From NCBI RefSeq assembly GCF_002844595.1, contig NZ_PJNW01000011.1, forward strand, positions 1-64,000: a stretch of DNA of 64,000 nucleotides, read 5' to 3'. The position numbers were made by a program, and so were the translations under genes. Under the pieces are notes generated by a model. That model was not told where the DNA came from. It searched no databases and worked only from the letters and a program-made list of their open reading frames with translations. This document shows positions 37,402 to 48,200 of the stretch, piece by piece (the first letter of the stretch is position 1; each line of letters starts with the position of its first letter). Origin of the DNA: Pleomorphomonas diazotrophica. Its GTDB lineage: Bacteria; Pseudomonadota; Alphaproteobacteria; Rhizobiales; Pleomorphomonadaceae.

Positions 37402-39894
37402 ATGCCGGGGTTGGGCCGGACACGATTGCCGTTTGCGGGGCACGTCGGCAAGATAGCCCTGCTCTCGACCGTCCTGTCGCCGGTTGCCGCCGGCCCGGCG
37501 CTGGCCCAGGCCATCAAGTTCGGCTCTGACGGCTCGATCTACTTCGAGCCGCTCCAGGTGGCCGCCTTGTCCGCCTTCGTCTCGGCCATCTGCATCGCCG
37601 TGGTCTCGGCCGCCGCCCTGATCCGGGCGCGCCGCATGGCGGAGGAGGATCGCGAACGCCTGCTGCGCGAGAATGCCGATCTGAAGCTCGCCGCCGACCG
37701 CACCGAAGCCGCCCTCAATGCCGACGATCAGCGCACCGTCATCTGGGGTGCTCGCGACGAGGCGCCGAAGGTGATGGGTTCGCTGCCGGAGGCCTCAGGC
37801 GTGCCGCGCAGCCAGGTTGGCTTCCTGGCCTTCGGCCAATGGCTGGAGCCGGCGTCGGCCCAGCTTCTGGAAGCACGCACTCGCGCCCTGCGCGCCGAGG
37901 GTGAGGCCTTCCTGGATGTGCTGACCACCACGAGCGGCGTCCATATCGAGGCCGCCGGACGGGTCAACGGCTCGCGTTGCTTCATTCGCTTCCGCAACCT
38001 CACCCGCGAGCGGCAGCAATATGCCGAACTCGCCGAGCGCTTCGAGCGGCAGCGGACGCTGGTGGAAACCTTCGAGAGCCTGATCGACAAGGTGCCGATG
38101 CCGGCCTGGACGCGCGACAAGGCCGGCCGGCTCGTCTGGGTCAACGCCGCCTATGCGCGCGCCGTCGAAGTGGCGAGCGCCACCCAGGCGGTGGCCGTCG
38201 GCGTCGAGTTCCTCGACACCGCCGCCCGCAAGGCGATCACCGACAGTCGGCAGGCCGCGCCGGTGTTCGAGAAGCGCCTGTCGCTAGTGGTAGGCGGCGC
38301 CCGCCGGGTGTTCGACGTCGTCGATGTCGAGACGACCTCGGGCAGCGCCGGCATCGCCACCGACGTATCCGAACTGGAACAGGCCCAGGTGGAGCTGCGT
38401 CGCACCATCGACAGCCACGCCCGCACGCTCGACCAGCTCGCCACCGCCGTCGCCATCTTCGGCGCCGACAAGCGGCTCAAGTTCTACAATGCCGCCTACC
38501 GTTCGCTGTTCGACCTCGACACGGCCTTCCTGGAAACCGGGCCGGACGATGCGGCAGTGCTCGATCAGTTGCGCGTTTCCCGCAAGCTGCCCGAGCAGGC
38601 CGATTTCCGCACCTGGAAGCGCGAGCAGCTTTCGGCCTATCAAGCGATGGAGGCCCGCGAGAGCTGGTGGCACCTGCCGACGGGTCAGACGTTGCGTGTC
38701 ATCGCCAACCCGCATCCGCAGGGCGGCGTCACCTATGTCTACGAGAATGTCACCGAGCAGATCGAGCTCAAGAGCCGCTACAACGCGCTGACACGCGTGC
38801 AGGGCGAGACGCTCGATCACCTCTCCGAAGGCGTTGCGGTGTTCGGATCCGACGGGCGGCTGCGGCTTTACAATCCGGCTTTCGTAAGCCTCTGGAAACT
38901 CTCCGACGAGATGCTGGCCAGCCGGCCGCATATCAACGAAGTGGTGGGCCACTGCATGGCCGCCCACGGCAACCGCGAAGCATGGGATCAGGTACGCCTC
39001 GCCGTCGCCGGTCTCGCCGATAGCCGCAATCGCCTCACCGGCCGGCTCGATCGCCGCGACGGCGGCGTCATCGATTTCACCACCGTGCCGCTGCCGGACG
39101 GTGCGACCTTGATCACCTTCGTCAACGTCACCGATTCCGTGAATGTCGAGCGGGCGCTCACCGAGAAGAACGAGGCGCTCGAAGAAGCCGACCAGCTGAA
39201 GAACGCCTTCATCCAGCACGTCTCCTATGAGCTGCGGTCGCCGCTGACCAACATCATCGGCTTCGCCCAACTGCTCGCCGACGACAACGCCGGCCCGCTC
39301 AACATCAAGCAGCGGGAATACACCGGCTACATCATGGATTCGTCGACGGCGCTGCTCGCCATCATCAACGACATCCTGGACCTCGCCACCGTCGATGCCG
39401 GCATCATGGAACTCGATCTCGGCGAGGTAGATATTCCACGCACCGTCGGGGCGGCGACCACCGGGCTTCGCGATCGCATCGCCGAGGCGCATATCGACCT
39501 GAAGCTCGACGTGCCCGACGACATCGGCTCCTTCGTCGCCGATGAGAAGCGCATCCGCCAGGTGCTCTACAACCTCCTGTCCAACGCCATCGCCTTCTCC
39601 GACGACGGCGGCGTGGTGTCGCTCTCCTGCCGGCGGACCCCGGAGGAGATTTCGTTCACCGTCGAGGATCACGGGCGCGGCATTCCCGACGAGTATCTCC
39701 AGGCCGTGTTCGAGCGCTTCGAGAGCCGCACCAATGGCGCTCGCCGACGTGGTCCCGGTCTCGGTCTTTCCATCGTCAAGAGCTTCATCGAGCTGCATAA
39801 GGGCAGCGTCGACATCACATCGGAGATCGGTGTCGGCACGCGGGTGGTTTGCCGGCTACCGATCAATCCCCGCATGGCCGAAGCGGCCGAGTGA
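37402..39894 (+). CDS. divL: DivL-type cell-cycle pseudo-histidine kinase
   Basis: An 830-residue PAS sensor kinase that in Caulobacter and relatives controls CckA-CtrA signalling. One N-terminal hydrophobic region (LQVAALSAFVSAICIAVVSA, residues 51-70) anchors it, after a signal-like start. PAS-type regions follow at about 225-330, 340-450 and 465-580. The dimerisation helix reads QHVSYELRSPLTN, so Tyr609 replaces the phospho-acceptor His, the defining trait of DivL. The ATPase domain looks intact (NLLSNAIAF, DHGRGIPDEY, GPGLGLSIVKSF). Start ATG 37402 with AAGGGG 8 bases upstream. It lies between ahcY and tsaE, with upstream cell-cycle sites. Confidence 0.9.
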   Translation: MPGLGRTRLPFAGHVGKIALLSTVLSPVAAGPALAQAIKFGSDGSIYFEPLQVAALSAFVSAICIAVVSAAALIRARRMAEEDRERLLRENADLKLAADRTEAALNADDQRTVIWGARDEAPKVMGSLPEASGVPRSQVGFLAFGQWLEPASAQLLEARTRALRAEGEAFLDVLTTTSGVHIEAAGRVNGSRCFIRFRNLTRERQQYAELAERFERQRTLVETFESLIDKVPMPAWTRDKAGRLVWVNAAYARAVEVASATQAVAVGVEFLDTAARKAITDSRQAAPVFEKRLSLVVGGARRVFDVVDVETTSGSAGIATDVSELEQAQVELRRTIDSHARTLDQLATAVAIFGADKRLKFYNAAYRSLFDLDTAFLETGPDDAAVLDQLRVSRKLPEQADFRTWKREQLSAYQAMEARESWWHLPTGQTLRVIANPHPQGGVTYVYENVTEQIELKSRYNALTRVQGETLDHLSEGVAVFGSDGRLRLYNPAFVSLWKLSDEMLASRPHINEVVGHCMAAHGNREAWDQVRLAVAGLADSRNRLTGRLDRRDGGVIDFTTVPLPDGATLITFVNVTDSVNVERALTEKNEALEEADQLKNAFIQHVSYELRSPLTNIIGFAQLLADDNAGPLNIKQREYTGYIMDSSTALLAIINDILDLATVDAGIMELDLGEVDIPRTVGAATTGLRDRIAEAHIDLKLDVPDDIGSFVADEKRIRQVLYNLLSNAIAFSDDGGVVSLSCRRTPEEISFTVEDHGRGIPDEYLQAVFERFESRTNGARRRGPGLGLSIVKSFIELHKGSVDITSEIGVGTRVVCRLPINPRMAEAAE

Positions 39895-39905
39895 GCAGGC
39901 CTGCA

Positions 39906-41414
39906 ATGAGCCTGTCCTTCCGCCGAACCATCAAGGTTGCCGACGAGACCGGCACGCTTCGTCTCGCCGACGATATTGCCGCCATCACCCGGCCGGGCGA
40001 TGTCATTGCCCTTCACGGCGACCTGGGCATGGGGAAAAGCGCGCTGGCGCGTGCCGTCGTCCGGCGCCTCGCCGGCGATCCGCAGCTCGAGGTACCCAGC
40101 CCCACCTTCACGCTGCTGCAGAGCTACGAGACCGCCCGCTTTCCCGTCCATCATTTCGATCTCTACCGCCTCGCCGACCCCGACGAGCTCGTGGAAATCG
40201 GCTTCTCCGAGGCGGTCGGCGAGGGGCTTGCGCTGATCGAGTGGCCCGACCGGGCGGGCGATGAGCTGCCAGCCGAGCGACTCGACATCGTCATTTCCGA
40301 GGGTGACGACCTGAACGGTCGCCGGTTCTCGCTGGAGGCGCGTGGCGGCGGCTGGGCGGAACGGCTCGAAGAGACTTTTGCGATTCGCGCTCTCCTGGAG
40401 CGGGCGGGATTGGCCGACGCTGGTCGCGTCCACGTGCAGGGCGACGCTTCGACCCGCCGTTTCGAGCGGGCAACCGGATCGGACGGTACCGCCATCCTCA
40501 TGCACTGGCCGGCGTTCGGCGCGCTGCCGGTTCATGCCGACGGTCTTCCCTATGAGGCGCTGGTGCACGCCACCGACAACCTCGACGCCTTTCTTGCCAT
40601 CGGCGACACGCTCCGCCGTCACGGCTTCCGCACCCCGCGCCTCATCGCGGCCGACGAGCCGCGCCGGCTGTTGCTGACCGAAGATCTTGGCTCCCTCGGC
40701 GTAGCGCCTGGCGGCGTCGCCGACCCCCAGCGCTACCTCGCCGCCGCGTGCCGTCTTGCCGACATGGCGGCGATCGCCTGGCCAGATGTTGCGACGGCCG
40801 ACGACGGCCGCACCTTCGCGCTGCCCGCCTATGATCGTCGGGCACTGCTGACTGAGGTGGAGCTTTTTGCGAGCTGGTATGCGCCTGACGTCGCCGGCCG
40901 GCCACTCAGCACATCCGAGGCGGCCGATTGGCTGGCCCTTTGGAACGGGCTGCTCGCCCGCTTCGACTGGGATCGCTCGGCCTGGGTGCTGAAGGACTAC
41001 CACTCGCCCAACATTCTCTGGCAGACCGACGGCGACCCGATCGGCCTCATTGATTACCAGGATGCGCTGCGCGGCCCCGCCGCCTATGACCTTGCCTCGC
41101 TCGTCACCGATGCGCGGATCGACATTGCCGACGATCTCGCCACAGCGATGATGGAGGCCTATTGCCAACGCCGGCGCGAGGTGGCGGGACCGTTCGACGA
41201 GGCAGGCTTCCGGGAAGCCGTCGTCATCCTCGGTGCCCAGCGCAATGCCAAGATTCTCGGGCGCTTCGTGCGCTATGCGAAGTTGACCGGCCGAACCCAT
41301 CATCTTCGCTTCCTGCCGCGCGTCCGCCGCAACTTCGAGAAAGCGCTGGACGACAAGGTTCTCGCCGGCGTCAGGCTCTGGTATGAACGGCTCGGCCTCA
41401 CAGCCCAGTCCTGA
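39906..41414 (+). CDS. tsaE: TsaE / AmgK-like sugar kinase fusion
   Basis: A 502-residue fusion. Residues 1-150 are TsaE, the ATPase needed for tRNA t6A37 synthesis: Walker A GDLGMGKSALARA, then VPSPTFTLLQSYE and HHFDLYRLADPDELVEIG. Residues about 160-500 are an aminoglycoside-phosphotransferase-type kinase: VHVQGDASTRRFERA, catalytic KDYHSPNILWQ, metal-binding IDYQDA. The kinase half resembles AmgK, the anomeric MurNAc/GlcNAc kinase of cell-wall recycling, and the next gene resembles its partner MurU. Start ATG 39906 (MSLSFRR); the divL stop is 12 bases upstream. Kinase substrate is inferred from context. Confidence 0.9.
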   Translation: MSLSFRRTIKVADETGTLRLADDIAAITRPGDVIALHGDLGMGKSALARAVVRRLAGDPQLEVPSPTFTLLQSYETARFPVHHFDLYRLADPDELVEIGFSEAVGEGLALIEWPDRAGDELPAERLDIVISEGDDLNGRRFSLEARGGGWAERLEETFAIRALLERAGLADAGRVHVQGDASTRRFERATGSDGTAILMHWPAFGALPVHADGLPYEALVHATDNLDAFLAIGDTLRRHGFRTPRLIAADEPRRLLLTEDLGSLGVAPGGVADPQRYLAAACRLADMAAIAWPDVATADDGRTFALPAYDRRALLTEVELFASWYAPDVAGRPLSTSEAADWLALWNGLLARFDWDRSAWVLKDYHSPNILWQTDGDPIGLIDYQDALRGPAAYDLASLVTDARIDIADDLATAMMEAYCQRRREVAGPFDEAGFREAVVILGAQRNAKILGRFVRYAKLTGRTHHLRFLPRVRRNFEKALDDKVLAGVRLWYERLGLTAQS

Positions 41415-41455
41415 ACCCAGCCTTTTTCGATTGCCGAGAGCCCGACCGTTCCAAG

Positions 41456-42199
41456 ATGACCTATGCTGCCTCCCCCTCCGCCTTCCACCCTCGCCGGGCC
41501 ATGGTGCTCGCCGCCGGACGCGGCAAGCGCATGCGCCCGATCACGGCGACCACGCCGAAGCCGCTGGTGGAAGTGCTCGGCCGCAGCCTGATCGACCGGG
41601 TGTTCGATCGCCTGGCCGAGGCTGGCGTCGAGACGGCGGTGGTCAACGTTCACTATCTCGCCGATCTCGTCGAGGTGCATGTCGGCAAACGGCGTGACCT
41701 TTCCGTCATCGTCTCCGATGAGCGCGATCTGCTGCTCGACACCGGCGGTGGCGTCGTCAAGGCGCTACCGCATCTCGGCAGCGAGCCCTTCTATCATCTC
41801 AACTCCGATTCCATCTGGATCGAAGGCGTGTCCGCCAACCTGCCGGCGCTGGCGCACGCCTGGGACGGCGACCGCATGGACGGCCTGCTGCTGCTCGCCC
41901 CCATCGTCGGCTCGGTCGGCTATTCGGGCGTTGGCGATTTCGACATGGCCGGCGACGGCCGCCTGACCCGGCGGCGCGAACGCACCGTCGCTCCCTTCGT
42001 CTACGCCGGTGCCGCCATTCTCAAGCCCGATCTTTTTGCCGGCCGACCGCTCGGTCCCTTCTCGCTCAACCGCATCTTCGACGAGTTGATCGGCGAAGGC
42101 CGCCTGCATGGCCTGCGGCTCGAGGGCACCTGGCTTCACGTCGGCACGCCCGAGGCGATCCGGCAGGCGGAACGGACGATCCTGACATCGGCGGAGTAG
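41456..42199 (+). CDS. murU: MurU-like nucleotidyltransferase
   Basis: A 247-residue sugar-1-phosphate nucleotidyltransferase. MurU makes UDP-MurNAc from MurNAc-1-phosphate in the peptidoglycan recycling route that bypasses de novo synthesis. Evidence: MVLAAGRGKRMRPITATTPKPLVEV (GxGxRx11PK signature, shortened here to AAGRGKRM plus TPKPL), FYHLNSDSIW metal-binding motif and LLLAPIVGSVGYSG. Placement directly after the AmgK-like kinase is the main support for MurU over other NTP-transferases. Start ATG 41456. Confidence 0.8.
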   Translation: MTYAASPSAFHPRRAMVLAAGRGKRMRPITATTPKPLVEVLGRSLIDRVFDRLAEAGVETAVVNVHYLADLVEVHVGKRRDLSVIVSDERDLLLDTGGGVVKALPHLGSEPFYHLNSDSIWIEGVSANLPALAHAWDGDRMDGLLLLAPIVGSVGYSGVGDFDMAGDGRLTRRRERTVAPFVYAGAAILKPDLFAGRPLGPFSLNRIFDELIGEGRLHGLRLEGTWLHVGTPEAIRQAERTILTSAE

Positions 42200-42202
42200 G
42201 CC

Positions 42203-45200
42203 ATGGCCGGGCGCGTCTTCACCATCCATCCCGGTGCGCCCTTCCTCGCCACGCTGGCCGAAGCTCTGCTCGACGGCCATCTGATTGCCGGGCGCAGTTA
42301 TCGCCATCACCCCCTCGACCTTGCCGATGTCAGCATCTACCTGCCGACCCGCCGCGCCGGGGTGGCGCTCAGGCAGGCGTTTCGCGAGGCCGTCGGCGGC
42401 GGTTCGACAATGCTGCCGCGCGTGCTTTCCATATCCGACGTGCTGGAGGCCGAGGACGATCTCCTGGCGCCGGAGGCGCTGCATCTGCCGCCGGTCATCG
42501 CCGCCGCCGAACGGCGGCTGATGCTGGCGCGCCTCGTCGCCCGCTGGCGCGAACGCGTGGCGAGCGATCAGTTGCTGACTCCTTCAGGTCAGCCGGTGGC
42601 CGTGCCGGGCTCACCGGCCGAGGCACTCAATCTCTCGGCCGACCTTCTGGCGCTCCTCGATCAGGCCGAACTGGAGGGTGTCGACTGGGACAAACTCGAC
42701 ACGCTGGTGCCGGACGACTATGCGGCCTGGTGGCAGCTGTCGCTAAACTTTCTCCGGATCGCCACCGAGACCCTGCCCGCCGCCATCGCCGAACGCGGGC
42801 AGATCGGCGCTGGCGCCTTTCACCGCGCCATGGTGGAGGCGACCATAGCCCGCTGGCAGACCCGGCCGCCGCCCGGTCCGGTGATCATCGCCGGTTCGAC
42901 CGGTTCGGTACCGAGCACGGCCGACCTGATGGCCGCCGTGCTGGCGCTTCCCGAGGGTGCGCTGGTGCTGCCGGGTCTCGATGTCGGCGCGCCGGCCGAC
43001 ACGGTAGCCGCCAGCGTGTTCGATTGCGCCCATCCCGAGCACACCATGAACCGGCTCGTCGAGCGGCTTGGCATCGAACGTCAGGATATCGGGGAACTGG
43101 GTGCGCCGAAGCCGGCTCTGGCAGCCCGTGTCGACATTGTGCGGCGAGCCCTGGTGCCGGCGGCCGTCACCGACCGCTGGCCCGAACATGCTGCCACCCT
43201 GGATGCCGATGCCGCGGTAACGGAGGCGGCGCTTGCCCACGTTTGCCTGACGGTGGCCGCCAACGAAGCCGAAGAGGCGCTCGCCGCCGCCATCGCGCTC
43301 CGCCAATGCCTTGAGAACCCCGAGGCGCGGTCGATCCTCGTCACGCCCGATCGCACCATCATCCGCCGCGTCGTGGCCGAGCTCGACCGTTTCGGCATCG
43401 ATGTGGAGGACACGGCCGGCCAGCCGCTGCCGCAAACGCCCTATGGCCAGCTCGCCCTGCTTCTCGTCGAAGCGGCGGCCGAAGACTTCCCGCCGGTGAA
43501 GGTAGCCGCCATCCTCGGCCATCCGGAGGCGCGTTTCGGCTGGCCCCCATCGCGGGTCCGGCCGGCCGGCCGGCTGATCTCCCGCAAGGTGCTGCGCGGC
43601 CCACGCCTTGCCGGCGGTGTCGCGGCGATCACCAAGGCGCTGCAGACACTGGCGGAAAAAACCGAGGCGAGGGATGACACCGCACTCGTCGCGGATGCCC
43701 TCGCTCTTGCCGCCGCCTTCGGCGAGGCCATGGCGCCGCTCGTTGCGGCGGCAGCTAAGCCGACGCCGACGTTGACCGACTTTCTCGGCGCGCTGCGTGA
43801 GACCTTGGACCACGTCACCCGCCGCGCCGCGGACGACCATGACGATCCGACCCGGGCGGAGCGGCAGCTTCTGTCGATCGTCGATGAGCACCTCCAGACG
43901 CCCGACGCCGGTCTGGCACTCACCGGCGCCGACTTCGCTCCGGTTCTGCGGGCGCTGATCGGCAACGTCCTGGTGCTGACGCCGAGCCGCCAGGCCCGCG
44001 TCATGGCCACCGGCCCGATCGAGGCGCGCCTGCTGCCCACCGACCGGCTGGTACTGGTCGGTCTCGATGAGGGCGTCTTTCCACCGGTCACCGACACTGG
44101 CGCCTGGCTGTCGCGACCGATGCGCGCCGGCCTCGGCCTCAGCCCGCCGGAGACCCGCATCGGCCTGTCGGCGCACGATTTCGCCGCCGCCCTCGGCGCG
44201 CCGGACACCGTGCTGATCCGCTCGGCCCGGCGCGGCGGCGCACCGACCGTGCCGACCCGTTTTCTCCAACGCCTGACCAGCCTGATCGGCCCGGCGCGAA
44301 CCGAGGCGATGGAGGCGCGCGGCGGCCGCTTTCTCGACTGGGCGCGCCGGCTCGATGACCGGCAGCCGCTGCCGCGCGCCGCTAGGCCCAACCCGGAGCC
44401 GCCCTTGGCGGCACGGCCGCATATGCTGCCGGTCACCGACATCGAAACGCTGATCCGCGACCCCTACGCCATCTACGCCAAGCGCATCCTGAAGCTCAGG
44501 CCGCTCGACGGCTTCGGCGAGACGCCGGACTTCGGCACGCGCGGCACGCTTGTCCACGGCATCCTCGCCGACTTCGCGGAGCACTGGACGGGGCCCTGGG
44601 ATGAGGTAGCCGTTGCGGCGCTGATCGAGTTCGGCCGTCAGCGCTTTTCCGAGACGCTTGCCGCCCATCCGGAGGTGCATGCGCTCTGGTGGCCGCGATT
44701 TCAGGCCCTCGCCCGCTTCATCGTGCTGGAGTTCGAGGCCAAGCGCGCGCCGCTGGCTCGCTATCCGGAAATCGAGGGTAGCCTCCCGGTGACCGACAGC
44801 TTCACGCTGACAGGCCGCGCCGACCGGGTCGACGTGAAAGAGGACGGCCGCGTCACCATCATCGACTTCAAGACCGGCCGGGCGCCGACCGCGGCACAGA
44901 TTGCCGCCCAGCTGACGCCGCAGTTGCCGCTTGAGGCGGTGATCGCCCGCCATGGAGGCTTCACGCGCCTGTCGGGCCCGCGCGAGGCGGCCGAACTGGT
45001 GCATGTGGTGTTGCGCGGCCTTGAGGGGCGCGACGAGATCGAGAGCTACACGGGTCATGCGCCGCGCGGCGGCGATCCGGTGACGCTGGAGGAAACGATC
45101 GCCGAGGCGGAAATGCGCCTGCGCGGCCTGGCGCGTGCCTATGCCGATCCCAAGCGCGGCTACCTGTCGCGCGCCCGGCCGTTCCGCACCACCGACCGTG

Positions 45201-45265
45201 GCGACTACGACCATCTCGCACGGGTGAGCGAGTGGAGCGTCGCGGACGACGGAGGCGAGGAATGA
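42203..45265 (+). CDS. addB: Double-strand break repair protein AddB
   Basis: Subunit B of the AddAB helicase-nuclease that resects DNA ends and loads RecA. The 1020-residue protein is the alphaproteobacterial type: it lacks a recognisable Walker A, so the helicase module is probably inactive. The nuclease at the C-terminus is seen in GRADRVDVKEDGRVTIIDFKTGRAP (the IDFKTG motif). Landmarks include VYLPTRRAG-type YLPTRRAGVALRQAF and LVGLDEGVFPPVTDTGAWLSRPM. It overlaps addA by 4 bases (ATGA). Confidence 0.95.
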   Translation: MAGRVFTIHPGAPFLATLAEALLDGHLIAGRSYRHHPLDLADVSIYLPTRRAGVALRQAFREAVGGGSTMLPRVLSISDVLEAEDDLLAPEALHLPPVIAAAERRLMLARLVARWRERVASDQLLTPSGQPVAVPGSPAEALNLSADLLALLDQAELEGVDWDKLDTLVPDDYAAWWQLSLNFLRIATETLPAAIAERGQIGAGAFHRAMVEATIARWQTRPPPGPVIIAGSTGSVPSTADLMAAVLALPEGALVLPGLDVGAPADTVAASVFDCAHPEHTMNRLVERLGIERQDIGELGAPKPALAARVDIVRRALVPAAVTDRWPEHAATLDADAAVTEAALAHVCLTVAANEAEEALAAAIALRQCLENPEARSILVTPDRTIIRRVVAELDRFGIDVEDTAGQPLPQTPYGQLALLLVEAAAEDFPPVKVAAILGHPEARFGWPPSRVRPAGRLISRKVLRGPRLAGGVAAITKALQTLAEKTEARDDTALVADALALAAAFGEAMAPLVAAAAKPTPTLTDFLGALRETLDHVTRRAADDHDDPTRAERQLLSIVDEHLQTPDAGLALTGADFAPVLRALIGNVLVLTPSRQARVMATGPIEARLLPTDRLVLVGLDEGVFPPVTDTGAWLSRPMRAGLGLSPPETRIGLSAHDFAAALGAPDTVLIRSARRGGAPTVPTRFLQRLTSLIGPARTEAMEARGGRFLDWARRLDDRQPLPRAARPNPEPPLAARPHMLPVTDIETLIRDPYAIYAKRILKLRPLDGFGETPDFGTRGTLVHGILADFAEHWTGPWDEVAVAALIEFGRQRFSETLAAHPEVHALWWPRFQALARFIVLEFEAKRAPLARYPEIEGSLPVTDSFTLTGRADRVDVKEDGRVTIIDFKTGRAPTAAQIAAQLTPQLPLEAVIARHGGFTRLSGPREAAELVHVVLRGLEGRDEIESYTGHAPRGGDPVTLEETIAEAEMRLRGLARAYADPKRGYLSRARPFRTTDRGDYDHLARVSEWSVADDGGEE

Positions 45266-48200
45266 AGATTCCGGCCGCCACCCGTCAGACGCAGCTTCTC
45301 GCCACCGACCCTGCGGCCTCCGCCTTCGTGTCGGCCAATGCTGGGTCCGGCAAGACCTGGGTGCTGACGCGACGGGTGATCCGCCTGCTGCTCGACGGCG
45401 TCGATCCCGGTCGCATTCTCTGCCTCACCTTCACCAAGGCGGCGGCGGCCGAAATGTCGGGCCGCATCTTCGACGAACTCGGCCGCTGGGCCGGCCTCAC
45501 CGACGACGAACTGACCCATGTTCTGTCCGACCTCGAAGGGAAGCCGGTGCGGCCCGACCGGCTGGCGCCGGCTCGGCGGCTGTTCGCCCGCGCCATCGAA
45601 ACGCCGGGCGGCTTGAAGATCCAGACGATCCATGCCTTTGCCGAAGCCTTGTTGCAGCGCTTTCCGCTCGAAGCCGGTCTCGACGGCCGCTTCCGCGTGC
45701 TCGATGACGCCCGTGCCGCCGACCTCTATGCCGAAGCCAGGGCCGAACTGTTGTCGGCCTGCGCCGCCCATCCCGACAGTCCGGAAGGACGGGCCCTCTC
45801 CGAACTGGTGGCCATTGCCGGCGACGAAGCGCTCGATCGGGCGCTCTCCGCCGTCGTCGCCGCGCGCGACGACCTCGCGGCCTTCTTCGCCGGCAACGCT
45901 TCAGTCGATGAGGCGCTTGTCGCCTTGCCGCAGGCGCTGGGCGCGCCGGCGGGTGCCAGCCGAGAAAGCCTTGTCCGGGACATGTCGGCATCGCCCGACT
46001 TTTCCGGCCCGTTCCTAAGCCGGCTTATCGATGCCATGGACGGCTCGAAATCCAAATCCATGGCGACGCTCGCCGACGGCTTCCGCACCGCACTGGCCAC
46101 AATCGACCCCGAGGCGCGACGCCCGCTCTGGCGCGGCCTGTTCCTGACGGCGAAAGGCGAGGCGCGCAAACGGCCCTTCACCAAGGATATTCTCGACGCG
46201 CTGCCGGAAGCGGGCGAACGTTTCGAGCGGGAGGCGCAGCGGCTTGTCGGCTTGGAACGCGCGCTGTCGGCAACGCTCTGGGGCACGCGCAGCGCGGCCC
46301 TGCTTCGTCTTGCCGACCGGCTGATCGGGCTCATCGAAGCCAAGAAGGCACGGCTCGGCCTCCTGGACTTCGACGACCTGATCGAGCGGGCCGCCGCTCT
46401 CCTGTCGCGTTCGGACGCCACCGAATGGGTCCAATACAAGCTCGACGAAGGCCTCGACCATGTGCTGGTCGACGAGGCGCAGGACACATCGCCGCGTCAG
46501 TGGCAGATCGTCGAGGCCCTGACCGGCGAATTCTCTGCCGGCGAAGGAGCGCGCAACGGCCGCCCACGCACCGTGTTCGCGGTCGGCGACGAGAAGCAGT
46601 CGATCTATTCCTTCCAGGGAGCGGCGCCACACCTGTTCGGCCTGACGCGCCAGACGCTCGGGCGCCGTCTCGCCGAGGCCGGGCTGCCAGTCCATGATCT
46701 TCGCCTCACCCTGTCCTTCCGCTCGACGGCGGCGGTGGTCGGCGCCGTCGACGCCGTGTTTCGCAACCCCGAGGCCCACGCCGGCCTTTCCACGGATGCC
46801 GGCCCCACCGTTCATGAGACGATGCGCGGCCGCGAGCCCGGCCTCGTCGAGCTGTGGCCGGCCGTCGAAAAGCTGCCGGCGCCGCCGCCCGGCAACTGGG
46901 AGGACCCGGTCGACACCGCCGCCACCGCCAGTCCGGCCGTGCGCCTTGCCGGCCGCATAGCCGACGAGGTGTCGGGCTGGCTGCGCTCCGGCGCCCGCCT
47001 CGACGCCACCGGCGAAGCGATCCGGCCCGGTGACATCCTGGTGCTCGTCCGCAAGCGCGGCGCCTTCGTGGAAGCGGTCAACCGGGCCCTGAAGCAACGC
47101 GGCGTGGCCGTGGCCGGCGCCGACCGGCTCGACGTCGTCGGGCATATCGTCACCCAGGACCTGCTGGCGGCCGCCCGAGTGGCGCTGCTGCCCGAGGACG
47201 ACCTGATGCTCGCCACCGTCGCGAAGTCACCGCTCGTCGGCCTCTCGGAGGAGGCGCTGTTCCGCCTTGCCCATGGCCGTCAGGGCCTTCTCTGGGACGC
47301 CGTCCGGCAGCAGGCGGCTCAAGGGGATGTCGACGCCGAGACGCTGCGCGCCGCCGTCGCGCTCTGGATGAGCCGCGCCGATCGGGGCGAGCCTTTCGCT
47401 TTCCTGTCGAAGCTCGTCGGACCTGACGGCGGGCGAGCCGCTTATCGCGCCCGCTTCGGCCGCGAGGCCGACGAAGTCATAGAGGAGTTGCTGACCCTGG
47501 CGCTGGCCTATGAGGGCGAGGAGACGGCCGGGCTCAACGGCTTTGTCGATCGTCTCGCCCGAGGCGGCGAACGGATCCGCCGCGAACTCGATGCCGAGCG
47601 CGACGAGGTGCGCGTCATGACGGTGCACGGCTCGAAAGGACTGGAGGCACCGGTGGTGTTCCTGATCGACCCCGGCGACAAGCCGGCGAGCGAGAAGAAC
47701 CTGCCGGACGTGCTGGCCGTCAGCGACGGCCCCAATCCGCCGATCGTCTGGCGGCAGAGCGGCGCCTTCCGCCCGGCCCCCGTCGAGGCGGCGGCGGCGG
47801 CCTTCATCGCCGCGCAGGAGGAGGAGTACCGGCGCCTGCTCTACGTCGGGCTGACGCGGGCTCGCGACCGATTGATCGTCGCCGGCATCAAGGGGGCCGA
47901 CGAGGGTGTCGACCGCCGCTGGCACGGCCTCGTCGAGGCGGCGCTCGGCAGCGACGCCGAAACGGTGAAGGATGCCGAGGGCACCGTCGTCGCATGGCGC
48001 TGGCGCGCAAGCGACGAAGATCCGCCTGCCCCACCTCGATCGACCCGTCAGGCCGTCGGCGAACCGGCGCCGTTGCCCGACTGGCTGACCCGCAAAGTGA
48101 CTGACGTCGCTTCCGAGCCTGCCAGCGTTGCGCCCTCACGCGCCGGTGCGACGGGTGAAGCCGGAGCGTCGGCACGCGCCTTCGACCCGGTTGCAGCGGC

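Noticed and set aside
42743-45214. Minus-strand open frame of 823 codons antisense to addB
   Set aside because: Low-complexity composition and full overlap with a well-supported gene.
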